This document shows, piece after piece, positions 41,606-50,732 of a stretch of 64,000 bases of DNA. The notes below the pieces were generated by a model, which did not search any database, was not told where the DNA came from, and saw nothing but the letters and a program-made list of their open reading frames with translations. Every line of letters starts with the position of its first letter. The stretch's first letter is position 1. The position numbers and the translations under genes were made by a program. Origin of the DNA: an uncultured Bacilli bacterium (GTDB lineage Bacteria > Bacillota_I > Bacilli_A > RF39 > UBA660); assembly GCA_934167665.1 (NCBI GenBank), contig CAKPLN010000001.1:1-64000 (forward strand). The letters run 5' to 3'.

Positions 41606-44560
41606 ATGTACTTAAAGGAGATAATAGCAACAGGTTTTAAATCTTTTGCTGATAAACTAGATATAAAATTAGATGATAAAACAACCTGTATTGTTGGTCC
41701 TAATGGTTCAGGTAAAAGTAATGTTGTAGATGCTGTAAGATGGGTTCTAGGAGAGCAATCAGTAAAATCTCTTCGTGGCTCAGACTCTATGAGCGATGTA
41801 ATTTTTTCTGGTAGTAAAAGTCGTAACCCTTTAAATGTTGCTAGTGTAGAACTTATTTTTGATAACTCAGACCATTATCTACCTATGCCATATACTGAAA
41901 TATCTATAAAACGTCGTATTTATCGTAGTGGTGAAAATGAATACTTTATTAATGGCGAAAAATGTCGTTTAAAAGACCTAAGTGACTTATTATTAGATTC
42001 TGGAATGGGTAAAGAATCATTTAATATAATTTCTCAAGGTGAAGTAGAAAAAATTCTAAGTAATTCTTCTCAAGATCGCCGAATAATTTTTGAAGAGGCT
42101 GCAGGCGTTTTAAAATATAAAAAACGTAAAGAAGAAGCCTTACGTAAACTAGATAGAACAAATAGTAACTTAGAACGCATTAATGATATTATAGGTGAAC
42201 TAGAAGTACAAGTAGCTCCTCTAAAAGAGCAAAGTGAAAAGGCTCAGGAATATTTAGAAAATAAAAAAGGTTTAGATAAATATGAAGTAGCTTTATTAGC
42301 TTATGATATTGAAAATAACAATCAAGAATTAAAACAAAGTAAAGAAAAGAAAGAAAAAATAGATCAAGAAATAGTAACCATTTCTAATGAAACATCTAAA
42401 AATGACGCTACTAATCTTGAAAATAGTGTAAAATTAGAAAAACTTCAAGCTGAAGTATCTACTTATCAAAGTGAACTATTAAAAATAACAGAAGAAGTAG
42501 AAAAAATAAATGGTGAGAAAAATCTTCTAAAAGAAAGAAGCAAGACAACAAGAGAAGAAGACGAACTAAAAGAAGAAATTCGTACCTTACTTGATGAAAA
42601 ATCTCATTGTGAAAGAGATATAAAAGTAGTAAATGAAGAACTATCAGCTATTCTTTTATCATCTAAAAATGAAGAATCTAAAGATCAAGAATTAATGAAA
42701 AATATTCAAGACTTAAAAACTAAAAAGAATATGTTAAATAATGACTATTCTAAACTAGATCAAAATCTTATTTCTACAACTCATAAAATATCTCTTCTTA
42801 ATCAAGAAATAGAAGAGGGCATAGATACTCCTAATAGTATCAAAGCTATATTGAAAAATCATGAATTAACAGGTATTCATAATACAATTGGTAATCTTGT
42901 TAGTACCGAAGAAAAATACTTAAAAGCCCTAAATATTGCTTTAGCATCTAATAAAAACTTCATAATAACAACTGATGAATTATCAGCTAAAAATGCTATT
43001 AACTATTTAAAGGATAACCATCTAGGTAGAGCAACATTTTTTCCTCTATCAGTAATTAAAAGTCGCTTTATAGACTCACAAACAGAAAATCTTTTAAGAA
43101 ATAATCCTGACTTTTTAGGTATCCTAAGTAATTTAATAACTTATAATCAAAAATATAAAAATATTATTGAAAATCAATTTGGTACTATTTTAATTACCAC
43201 TAACATGACTCAAGCTTTAAACATTAGTAAATTAATAAATAATCGCTATAAAATAATTACTCTAGATGGTGACGTTATTAATGTTGGTGGTTCCATGACA
43301 GGAGGATCTACTTACAATTCTAAAAGTATCATAATAACTAAACAAGAACTTCAACATGCTAAGGAAAAAGAAAGTTACTTAAAAGAAGAATTACAAAAAA
43401 CATCAGCTAAATTAACTGATATTATTAAAGAAATAGAATCTTTAGAAGAAAAAAGATATGAAATAACAAATACTAAAGTAACCCTAAAACAACAATATGA
43501 TGCTAAAAACTTAGAATTAAGATCTTTAAATTTAAAATTAACTGATATTACCAAAAACTGGGAAAGCCTTGAGTCAATATCTAATAATTCTGTTAGTAGT
43601 AAAGAACAAGAATTAATTAAATTATTCCATGAAAAAAGTTCTTTAAAAGAACAACTTCAAATTAAAATTTCTAGTATAAATAAAGAAATTGACTCCTTAA
43701 AACAAACAATTGAGGAAACTACTGCTTTAGATAAATTAAAAAATACTAATCTAAGAAATCTAGAAAAAAAATCTAAAGATTTAGAAATATCTATAAATCG
43801 TTTAGATGTAAAAATAGATAATATGTTAAAAACGCTTAGTGAAGATTATGAATTGACTTTTGAAAGGGCCAAAGATAATTATAAGTTGGATGTAGATCCT
43901 GAAGAAGCTCGTAACTTAGTTAATAGATACCGTAGTAATATTAAACGAATTGGTATGGTTAATCTAGCATCTATTGAAGAATATGAACGTGTAAATACTA
44001 GATATGTTTTCTTAACTAAACAAAAAGAGGATTTACATAACGCCGAAGGCACTCTTCTTGAAATAATGCGTGAAATGGATGAGGTTATGCGTGAAGAATT
44101 TCAAATAACCTTCACCAAAATAAAGGCTGAATTTCAAAAAGTCTTTAAAGAATTATTTAATGGAGGGCAGGCTAATTTACTTTTAACTAACCCTGATGAT
44201 TTATTAACAACAGGCGTAGACATAGTAGCATCTCCTCCAGGTAAAAAACTAACCACTATTTCTCTTTTATCAGGTGGTGAAAAGACATTAACAGCTATTT
44301 CCTTATTATTCGCAATCCTTAATGTTCGTAGTATACCATTCTGCCTTTTTGATGAGGTAGAAGCTGCTTTAGATGAAGCTAATGTTGAAGGCTTTGGTAA
44401 GTACTTAGATCATTACACAGGAAAAACTCAATTCTTAATTATAACCCATAAAAAGAAAACTATGGAATATGCCAATACTCTTTATGGAATTACTATGCAA
44501 GAATCAGGAGTTTCAAAATTAGTTAGTGTTAAATTAGCTAATTATGATGAAGTATTATAA
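41606..44560 (+). CDS. smc: Chromosome segregation protein SMC
   Basis: 984 residues. Walker A (GPNGSGKSNVVDAVRWVLGE), first coiled coil (about 165-380), hinge (about 415-540, with GRATFFPLS and GGSMTGG), second coiled coil (545-800), signature LLSGGEKTLTAISLLFAI and Walker B FCLFDEVEAALD. It is about 200 residues shorter than Bacillus SMC (about 1190), with the loss in the coiled-coil arms, so the arms are shorter. It forms the bacterial condensin with ScpA/ScpB, which are not in this window. ATG 41606 is used; a GTG at 41597 lies in the ribosome site AGGGTGA. Confidence 0.95.
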   Translation: MYLKEIIATGFKSFADKLDIKLDDKTTCIVGPNGSGKSNVVDAVRWVLGEQSVKSLRGSDSMSDVIFSGSKSRNPLNVASVELIFDNSDHYLPMPYTEISIKRRIYRSGENEYFINGEKCRLKDLSDLLLDSGMGKESFNIISQGEVEKILSNSSQDRRIIFEEAAGVLKYKKRKEEALRKLDRTNSNLERINDIIGELEVQVAPLKEQSEKAQEYLENKKGLDKYEVALLAYDIENNNQELKQSKEKKEKIDQEIVTISNETSKNDATNLENSVKLEKLQAEVSTYQSELLKITEEVEKINGEKNLLKERSKTTREEDELKEEIRTLLDEKSHCERDIKVVNEELSAILLSSKNEESKDQELMKNIQDLKTKKNMLNNDYSKLDQNLISTTHKISLLNQEIEEGIDTPNSIKAILKNHELTGIHNTIGNLVSTEEKYLKALNIALASNKNFIITTDELSAKNAINYLKDNHLGRATFFPLSVIKSRFIDSQTENLLRNNPDFLGILSNLITYNQKYKNIIENQFGTILITTNMTQALNISKLINNRYKIITLDGDVINVGGSMTGGSTYNSKSIIITKQELQHAKEKESYLKEELQKTSAKLTDIIKEIESLEEKRYEITNTKVTLKQQYDAKNLELRSLNLKLTDITKNWESLESISNNSVSSKEQELIKLFHEKSSLKEQLQIKISSINKEIDSLKQTIEETTALDKLKNTNLRNLEKKSKDLEISINRLDVKIDNMLKTLSEDYELTFERAKDNYKLDVDPEEARNLVNRYRSNIKRIGMVNLASIEEYERVNTRYVFLTKQKEDLHNAEGTLLEIMREMDEVMREEFQITFTKIKAEFQKVFKELFNGGQANLLLTNPDDLLTTGVDIVASPPGKKLTTISLLSGGEKTLTAISLLFAILNVRSIPFCLFDEVEAALDEANVEGFGKYLDHYTGKTQFLIITHKKKTMEYANTLYGITMQESGVSKLVSVKLANYDEVL

Positions 44561-44575
44561 TAAAAATACATATAA

Positions 44576-44604
44576 AAAGACTAGATGGCTCTCATCTGGT
44601 CTTT
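44576..44604. terminator. Bidirectional terminator between smc and def
   Basis: 12-bp stem aaagactagatg / catctggtcttt with one G-T pair and loop gctct. The def stop lies in the stem. Confidence 0.7.
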
Positions 44605-45129
44605 ACCTTTATATGGATTATTATTATCGATGTGGTCAGTAAATAAAATTCCATTCAAATGATCTAATTCATGTTGCATAGCAATTGCTAATTCCTCACG
44701 AGCTCTAATATGGATTTTCTTTCCTTCCATATCATAAGCTTCCATTGTAACTCTAGCATATCTAGGAACAATTCCTTCAACTGGTCTATTAACACTTAAG
44801 CATCCTTCACCAGCTTCAACATAAATCTTTTCAACAGAATTACTAATAATCTTGGGATTAATTAAAATATAATCATCAAAGTTTCCTTCTCCTAAATCAT
44901 CAGTTACTACAAAATATCTTTTATTAACACCAACCTGTATAGCCGCAAGCCCCATACCAGGACGTAATGAATACTTTTGAGCTAATTCCTCATTTTGACT
45001 ATCATGTAAATATTCAAGCATTAAATCAATTGTTTCTCTATCTTTCTTTGTTAATGGAAAAACAACGTCTTTACTTACCATTCTTAGTCTCTTATCACTT
45101 TCATCTAATATATCTTTTACTCTTAACAC
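44581..45129 (-). CDS. def: Peptide deformylase
   Basis: 182 residues. The three deformylase motifs are intact: GMGLAAIQVG (GxGxAAxQ), EGCLSV (zinc Cys), and QHELDHLNG (HExxH). It removes the formyl group from nascent N-termini using Fe2+ or Zn2+. The longer N-terminal region and insert fit the type 2 (Gram-positive) class. GTG 45129 is chosen for its spacing to AGAGGTGG; a GTG at 45138 overlaps that site. Confidence 0.95.
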   Translation of the reverse strand: MLRVKDILDESDKRLRMVSKDVVFPLTKKDRETIDLMLEYLHDSQNEELAQKYSLRPGMGLAAIQVGVNKRYFVVTDDLGEGNFDDYILINPKIISNSVEKIYVEAGEGCLSVNRPVEGIVPRYARVTMEAYDMEGKKIHIRAREELAIAMQHELDHLNGILFTDHIDNNNPYKGKDQMRAI

Positions 45130-45217
45130 TAATACCACCTCTTATTAATACAAATTCTATTATTTATACTTTCCAAGAACAGAAACAAACATATTATATA
45201 CCAATAATTATTAAATG

Positions 45218-45252
45218 TCAAAAAATAAAACGCATAGGTACTTCCTATGCGT
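45218..45252 (-). terminator. Terminator of the YjcZ-like gene
   Basis: 9-bp stem acgcatagg / cctatgcgt, loop tactt. On the minus strand it is followed by ttttatttttt. Confidence 0.8.
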
Positions 45253-45263
45253 ATAATTAAAAA

Positions 45264-45425
45264 TTAGTTAGCAAAACGACAGCCAAGTACAATAACTAAT
45301 AAAATAAATAATACTAAAATAATTGCGTAATTTGAATTGTTACCACAGCAAGTTGTTTGATAGTAAGGCATTTGATACATTTGACTATTGCATCCACAAC
45401 CAGAGCCTCCACCATAATAATACAT
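45264..45425 (-). CDS. YjcZ-like small membrane protein (sporulation-type)
   Basis: 53 residues: a Gly/Tyr/Cys-rich head (MYYYGGGSGCGCN, then YYQTTCCG) and one C-terminal membrane helix (NYAIILVLFILLVIVLGC). This layout matches the YjcZ/YuaN small-protein family, which is abundant in Bacilli and often expressed during sporulation. A strong AAAGGAGG ribosome site 7 nt before the ATG and a dedicated terminator support it as a real gene. Its composition is similar to the coat-like gene at 10607-10909. Confidence 0.75.
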   Translation of the reverse strand: MYYYGGGSGCGCNSQMYQMPYYQTTCCGNNSNYAIILVLFILLVIVLGCRFAN

Positions 45426-45560
45426 AACATTGCCTCCTTTTCATAATCTAATATAAAATATGTAAATTGACAGAAAATGTTAATAAAAATAACCTAACTA
45501 CAATTTTACTTAAAATAACACTATGATTTATGTTATATTATAATAAGATGGAGTGATATA

Positions 45561-46700
45561 ATGCGTAAGATAATAAAATATATAGATAAGCCATTATTAA
45601 TTACAACAATAATATTCTTTATTTTTGGTCTTGTTATGATCTTTTCTGCTTCTAATGTTATAGCTTATATGGCTCATGAGGTTAGTGCTTCTTATTACTT
45701 TGTTAAGCAAGCAATTTTCCTTATAATAGGCTTAGTGTTATCCCTGATAATGATAAGAGTGCCTACTAAAACGTATGGAATCCTGTCCTGGTTTCTTCTT
45801 ATCGCTTTTTCCATAAGTTTAGTAGTTTTATTAATATTTATTGCCCCTAAAAATGAAGCTCGAAGTTGGTTTAAAATGGGGCCTATTAGTATTCAACCCA
45901 GTGAATTTATAAAAATAATTACCATAGTTTGGCTATCATATTACTATGAAGTAAAACAAAAAAGTCTAAATACTTATACAACAAGCTTAGCTCCTATATT
46001 TGTCTGTGCCTTTATTGCTTTATTAATATTTCTCCAACCAGATTTAGGAACAACAATTTTATATTGTGCCGTAGTAGCTTCTATTTTCTTTGCCGTCCCA
46101 ATAGACAAAGAAATAAAGAAAAAAACGGTATATTTAGCTATTGGTCTGGTAGTATTTGCGGGGGTTGTTTTTATAAGTACTGGAACTAAACTCCTTCAAC
46201 AAAGACAATTAGAACGTTTTGATATCTTTAGACCTTGTGATAAACTTTTAACAACAGGAAACCAAGTTTGTAATAGCTATATTGCGATAAATAATGGTGG
46301 CTTAACTGGAACTGGTCTTGGTAACTCAACCCAAAAATACTTATATTTACCAGAACCATATACTGATTTTATCTTTGCTGTTATTGTTGAAGAATTGGGT
46401 CTAGTAACCGGTATAATTATAATATTGTCATATTTATTTATTATTTATCGTATTCTTTGGATAGGAAGAGCTAGTCCTACCAATAGAGGAGCAACAATGT
46501 GTTATGGTGTAGCAGTCTATATCTTCTTACAGGTTGCCATAAATCTTATGGGAATGTTTGGACTTATACCCCTAACTGGTGTACCATTACCATTTTTAAG
46601 TTATGGTGGTAGTTTTACCATCTGCTTAATAGCCGCCCTAACTATTGTTCAAAGAGTAAGTGTTGAAAATGGCCTTAATAGAGAAAAAGAAATATGTTAG
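45561..46700 (+). CDS. ftsW: Cell-division peptidoglycan polymerase FtsW
   Basis: 379 residues, ten membrane helices. SEDS motifs: RSWFKMGPISIQPSEF, QPDLGTTILY, and GLTGTGLGNSTQKYLYLPEPYTDFIFAVI with EELG, the FtsW-type version (compare RodA at 4786-5913), and the closing GVPLPFLSYGGS. It polymerises septal glycan with its partner PBP. ATG after ATGGAGTGAT, with a TATAAT -10 element at 45539-45544. It lies outside the mra cluster, as often in Bacilli. Confidence 0.92.
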   Translation: MRKIIKYIDKPLLITTIIFFIFGLVMIFSASNVIAYMAHEVSASYYFVKQAIFLIIGLVLSLIMIRVPTKTYGILSWFLLIAFSISLVVLLIFIAPKNEARSWFKMGPISIQPSEFIKIITIVWLSYYYEVKQKSLNTYTTSLAPIFVCAFIALLIFLQPDLGTTILYCAVVASIFFAVPIDKEIKKKTVYLAIGLVVFAGVVFISTGTKLLQQRQLERFDIFRPCDKLLTTGNQVCNSYIAINNGGLTGTGLGNSTQKYLYLPEPYTDFIFAVIVEELGLVTGIIIILSYLFIIYRILWIGRASPTNRGATMCYGVAVYIFLQVAINLMGMFGLIPLTGVPLPFLSYGGSFTICLIAALTIVQRVSVENGLNREKEIC

Positions 46701-46707
46701 TTAAAAA

Positions 46708-46736
46708 GAGTTTATTTAAATAAATAAGCTTTTTTT
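46708..46736 (+). terminator. Terminator of ftsW
   Basis: Stem agtttatt / aataagct (one G-T pair) followed by seven Ts. Confidence 0.55.
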
Positions 46737-46764
46737 GTACTTATTTATAAAAATATAGTATAAT
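46735..46764 (+). promoter_or_regulatory. Promoter of the DHH phosphoesterase gene
   Basis: TTGTAC, 18-bp spacer, TATAAT. Directly overlapping and after it are two perfect inverted repeats: aataataaagcaac / gttgctttattatt (46762-46797) and aaaattatta / taataatttt (46798-46821). Confidence 0.55.
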
Positions 46765-46838
46765 AATAAAGCAACCAAAAAAAGTTGCTTTATTATTAAA
46801 ATTATTACAAATAATAATTTTATTAGGGGGAAAACAAA

Positions 46839-47936
46839 ATGCCTGAGATGTTAAAAAATCTCAAAAAAATCTTACTAGAAGTAATAAAAGATTCATCTAA
46901 AGTTTTTATAGTTGGTCATAATGAACCAGATTTTGATTCTATTTCTTCATCTATTGGTCTATGGACTATTTGTCGACTATTTGGACGTAAAGCATATATT
47001 GTAGTAGATGAAAACAGTACCTCACTAGAACCAGGAGTAAGAAAAATAATTGACGAGGGACGTAGCAGGTTCAATATTATTGATTTAAACCAATTTAAAC
47101 AATTATTAGATGATAATTCTTCTTTAGTTGTAGCAGATACTAATAAAGAATATTTAGTATCCGTAAAAGACTTTTTAGCTGATTTTAAATATAGTGTTGT
47201 AATAGATCATCATAGTGGTGATCACAATACCATAGATGCTGACTATATATTTATTGATACTTCTACCTCAAGTGCTTCTGAGATTGTTGCACGTCTATTA
47301 AATTCCTATCATTTACGTTATGACTCTACGGTTGCTAATTACTTATTAGCGGGAATTCAACTAGATACTAACCGTTACAGTAATAACACAACCTCTAGAA
47401 CTCATAACATTGCTGAAAAACTAATCGAACACGGCGCTAATCCTAGTGATGTTTCTAAACTATTTAAAGCAGAGTTTGAAACAGACAGGAGAATAAATAA
47501 CTTAATATATAATGAAAGTTTATTAGAAACCTATGAACGTGATGTTTTTCAAACTAGACAAGTTAGTTATACAGTAAATAGAACTAGTCAACAAACCGTA
47601 TATAAAAAAGAAGATTTAGCCAAAGTTGCTGATAAAATGCTTGACTATAATGTTGATGCTTCTTTTGCTATTGGCCATATAGATGATAAGACTATATCTA
47701 TAAGTGCCAGAAGTAAAAGTGATATAAATGTAGGTGAGATTATGAGCAAGTTAAATGGTGGTGGTAATGCCTTTAGTGGAGCTTGTAAAATAGTAGATAG
47801 AGATATTATTGAAGTTGAAAATAATCTAAGAGATATAGTTTCAAGTTATATACGTGCAGATTCCAGTGATGAAATTGGTACTGTTACCATTGCATCTCCA
47901 GTTTCAAACTTGCAAAAAGTAAAAGTAAAAGAATGA
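46839..47936 (+). CDS. DHH/DHHA1 phosphoesterase (GdpP C-terminal-like)
   Basis: 365 residues, soluble. Motifs of the DHH superfamily: GHNEPDFDSISSSIG (motif I), VVADTN (II), VVIDHHSGD (III, the DHH signature), STSSASEIVARLL, and a C-terminal DHHA1 domain ending GGGNAFSGACKI. By sequence style it resembles the DHH part of GdpP, the c-di-AMP phosphodiesterase, but without its membrane and PAS/GGDEF domains. It could act on pApA, c-di-AMP or nanoRNA; the substrate cannot be read from sequence. ATG after AGGGGGAAA. Confidence 0.85.
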   Translation: MPEMLKNLKKILLEVIKDSSKVFIVGHNEPDFDSISSSIGLWTICRLFGRKAYIVVDENSTSLEPGVRKIIDEGRSRFNIIDLNQFKQLLDDNSSLVVADTNKEYLVSVKDFLADFKYSVVIDHHSGDHNTIDADYIFIDTSTSSASEIVARLLNSYHLRYDSTVANYLLAGIQLDTNRYSNNTTSRTHNIAEKLIEHGANPSDVSKLFKAEFETDRRINNLIYNESLLETYERDVFQTRQVSYTVNRTSQQTVYKKEDLAKVADKMLDYNVDASFAIGHIDDKTISISARSKSDINVGEIMSKLNGGGNAFSGACKIVDRDIIEVENNLRDIVSSYIRADSSDEIGTVTIASPVSNLQKVKVKE

Positions 47937-47961
47937 TAGGGAAAGACCTATCTTTTTTTTT
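47935..47961 (+). terminator. Rho-independent terminator
   Basis: Stem gatagg / cctatc, loop gaaaga, followed by nine Ts; begins within the stop codon of the DHH gene. Confidence 0.85.
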
Positions 47962-47970
47962 ATAATAATT

Positions 47971-48690
47971 ATGGAGGTGATAAAAATAACATTTCATTAT
48001 CGTTATCGAAAACAAATCCTTATAGCAATAATAATAACTTGTCTTGTTTTAGGAACCGTAGGTAGTTATTACTACATAAGAAAAAATAAAGGTACCAAGA
48101 AAGATAAAAATACGCCCCAAAACGCCGAAATAATTATTGAAAATAAAACAGAAGATTCTAAAGAAGAAACAAATGAAGAAAATATGTACAAAGTAGATAT
48201 AAAAGGGCAAGTACTTCAACCAGGTATATATATGTTACCACCATCATCAAGAGTAATAGATGTTATTACTAAAGCTGGAGGCCTAACAGAAAATGCTAAT
48301 ACTACAGTTTTAAATTTGAGTAAAAAAATAACTGATGAAATGGTAATAATAGTTTATAGTAATGAAGAAGTAAGTGATTTTACCAAAACTAAAGAGCAAG
48401 AGAATATTATTTGGGAAAAATGTCGTCAAAAAGATGAAAATGCCCTAAAAAATGATGCCTGTATCTGTAATAGTAGTAATAATTTAGAAGATACTAAAAA
48501 ATTAGTTTCTATAAACACAGCTACTATAGAAGAGTTAATGACTCTACCTGGAATAGGTGAGGCTAAGGCTCAAGATATAATTAACTATAGAAACGAGCAG
48601 GGGCCCTTTCAAAAACTGGAAGACATAAAGAATATCTCCGGTATAGGAGAAAGCTTATTTGCTAAAATTAAGGACTCTATTACTCTCTAA
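47971..48690 (+). CDS. comEA: ComEA, competence DNA receptor
   Basis: 239 residues. N-terminal membrane anchor (about 16-35), charged linker, SLBB domain (VDIKGQVLQPGIYMLPP...KAGGL), a Cys-containing linker, and a double helix-hairpin-helix (INTATIEELMTLPGIGEAKAQDIINYR, IKNISGIGESLFAKI). It binds incoming double-stranded DNA outside the membrane and hands it to ComEC. The start is not clean: the ATG at 47971 overlaps the strong GGAGGTGAT, and the position best spaced from that site is an in-frame ATA at 47986. Confidence 0.9.
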   Translation: MEVIKITFHYRYRKQILIAIIITCLVLGTVGSYYYIRKNKGTKKDKNTPQNAEIIIENKTEDSKEETNEENMYKVDIKGQVLQPGIYMLPPSSRVIDVITKAGGLTENANTTVLNLSKKITDEMVIIVYSNEEVSDFTKTKEQENIIWEKCRQKDENALKNDACICNSSNNLEDTKKLVSINTATIEELMTLPGIGEAKAQDIINYRNEQGPFQKLEDIKNISGIGESLFAKIKDSITL

Positions 48691-50716
48691 TAAACCTTAT
48701 TACATATTTCTTCTAGTTACTATCATCATAACAGTAGTAAGAATATCAATACCTAATCATAGTCAATATATAAAAGTACCTTTCCAAATAAAAGCCACTA
48801 TAATATCAATAACTATTACTGATGAAAAGGTAAATCTAACCGTTTTAGCAAAAGAAAAAATAAAAGTAACTTACTATTTAAAAAATAATGAAAAAATCAA
48901 TTACCAATTAGGTGATAAAGTAGAAATAATAGGAACTTTAGAAAGACCAAGTAATGCTACTTCAAACTATCTTTTTAACTATAGAAAATACCTTGAAAAT
49001 AATAATATCTTCTATATTATGAAAGCTAACCATATCACTTTAATAAAAAGAAATACTAATGTTTACTATACTATTAAAAATAAAATAATTAAAAGATTAA
49101 ATAATAACCCTTATCTATTAACATTCATAATAGGAGATAAAAGTAAACTTTCTAAAAATGTTACTACTAGTTATCGTCAAAATGGTATAAGTCACTTATT
49201 TTCTATAAGTGGTATGCATATAACAGTACTATCATCAATAATTTTAAACATCTTGAAAAGATTAAAATTAAAAGAAAACAGCCGTTACTTTATAACCTCT
49301 TTATTTCTACTATTATATTTAAGTTTAACGGGACTTTCTCCTTCAATACTTAGGAGTGTTTTATTCTTTATTTTATTTTCTATCAATAAGGTTTATTATT
49401 TCTACATAAAGCCTACCAATCTTTATTTAATGACTTTATCAATAGCTTTACTTATCAACGAAAACTATATATATGATATTGGTTTTTGTTACTCTTATGC
49501 TATAAGTTTTTCTTTAATTGTCATGTCATCTTACCTTAAAGGAAAATACCTATCATTATTATTAAAAACATCATTTATATCTTTCTTAGCCAGTCTTCCT
49601 ATAAGTCTATATAACTTCTACGAAATAAACTTACTAAGTATTATTTATAATTTATTTTTTGTTCCTCTAGTGAGTATAATTATTTTTCCTTTAGCCTTAA
49701 TAACTTTTATTTTACCAATTACTTTACCATTATTTAATTTAATGATATATATACTTGAAAATACCTCTTTATTTTTATCTAAAACATTATCTCTCACAAT
49801 AAATTTTCCTAGATTATGTTTCTTTATATATTTAGTATACGCTTTATTAATAGTGCTCTTTTTTAAAGGTTTAACTACAAATAAAAAATCCTATTCTTTA
49901 CCATTATTTATTTTATTAATACTTCATTTTCTATATCCTTATTACATAAGCGAAGACTATATAAAAATACTTGATGTGTCCCAAGGAGATTCAACATTAA
50001 TTCATGTCGCTAATAAAACAGTTCTAATTGATAGTGGAGGTACAATAACTTATAAAAATAAATCTCCATCCTTAGTTACTGATAATGTTACTATTCCAAC
50101 TTTAAAAAGCCTAGGTATTAGAAAAATAGATTACTTAATAACAACCCATGGTGACTACGACCATATGGGAGAAGCAAAAAATATAGTAAATAATATCAAA
50201 GTAGGAAATGTTATTTTTAATTGTGGTAGTTATAGCAACTTAGAAAAGAGTCTTATTAAGCATTTAAAAAGTAAAAACATATCATATTACTCATGTATAA
50301 AAGAATTAAATCTTTCTAGTTATAAACTCCAGTTTCTAACTACTAAAGTCTATGATAATGAAAATGATAATTCTAATGTCATCTACTTAAAATATAATAA
50401 CTATAAATTTCTTTTTATGGGAGATGCAGGAGTAGAGAAAGAAAAAGATATATTAGAAAAATATAATTTAAAAGACATAGATGTTTTAAAAGTAGGTCAT
50501 CATGGTTCAAATACAAGTTCTAGTAAGGAATTTATTGATAAAATAAATCCTAAATATTCGATTATAAGTGTTGGCAAAAATAACAGATATGGGCATCCAA
50601 ATAAAGAAGTATTAAACAATTTGAGTGATTCAAAAATATATAGAACAGATCAAGATGGTAGTATTATGTTTAAAATCAAAAATAATAAATTAAAAATTGA
50701 GACATGTAGTCCATAG
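48659..50716 (+). CDS. comEC: ComEC/Rec2 DNA uptake channel
   Basis: 685 residues. N-terminal OB-like region, the multi-helix competence domain (with HLFSISGMHITVLSSI and LSPSILRSVLFF), and a C-terminal metallo-beta-lactamase domain (GDSTLIH, TTHGDYDHMGEA, FLFMGDAGVEKE, VGHHGSNTSSS). It transports single-stranded DNA into the cell. TTG start at 48659 after TAGGAGAAAG, overlapping comEA by 32 bp. The last 570 bp, from the HGDYDHMG codons to the stop, are duplicated twice downstream (52228 and 54672). The gene itself is intact. Confidence 0.93.
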   Translation: MLKLRTLLLSNKPYYIFLLVTIIITVVRISIPNHSQYIKVPFQIKATIISITITDEKVNLTVLAKEKIKVTYYLKNNEKINYQLGDKVEIIGTLERPSNATSNYLFNYRKYLENNNIFYIMKANHITLIKRNTNVYYTIKNKIIKRLNNNPYLLTFIIGDKSKLSKNVTTSYRQNGISHLFSISGMHITVLSSIILNILKRLKLKENSRYFITSLFLLLYLSLTGLSPSILRSVLFFILFSINKVYYFYIKPTNLYLMTLSIALLINENYIYDIGFCYSYAISFSLIVMSSYLKGKYLSLLLKTSFISFLASLPISLYNFYEINLLSIIYNLFFVPLVSIIIFPLALITFILPITLPLFNLMIYILENTSLFLSKTLSLTINFPRLCFFIYLVYALLIVLFFKGLTTNKKSYSLPLFILLILHFLYPYYISEDYIKILDVSQGDSTLIHVANKTVLIDSGGTITYKNKSPSLVTDNVTIPTLKSLGIRKIDYLITTHGDYDHMGEAKNIVNNIKVGNVIFNCGSYSNLEKSLIKHLKSKNISYYSCIKELNLSSYKLQFLTTKVYDNENDNSNVIYLKYNNYKFLFMGDAGVEKEKDILEKYNLKDIDVLKVGHHGSNTSSSKEFIDKINPKYSIISVGKNNRYGHPNKEVLNNLSDSKIYRTDQDGSIMFKIKNNKLKIETCSP

Positions 50717-50722
50717 GAAGGA
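50147..50722 (+). repeat. comEC 3'-end direct repeat, copy 1 (functional)
   Basis: The segment catgg(t)gactacgaccatatg to the comEC stop plus gaagga is repeated at 52228-52803 at the same length and, decayed, at 54672-55058. This copy is the one joined to the full comEC reading frame. The conserved tail includes a ribosome-binding site (GGAAGGA) for the next gene. Confidence 0.9.
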
Positions 50723-50732
50723 AGATGATAAA

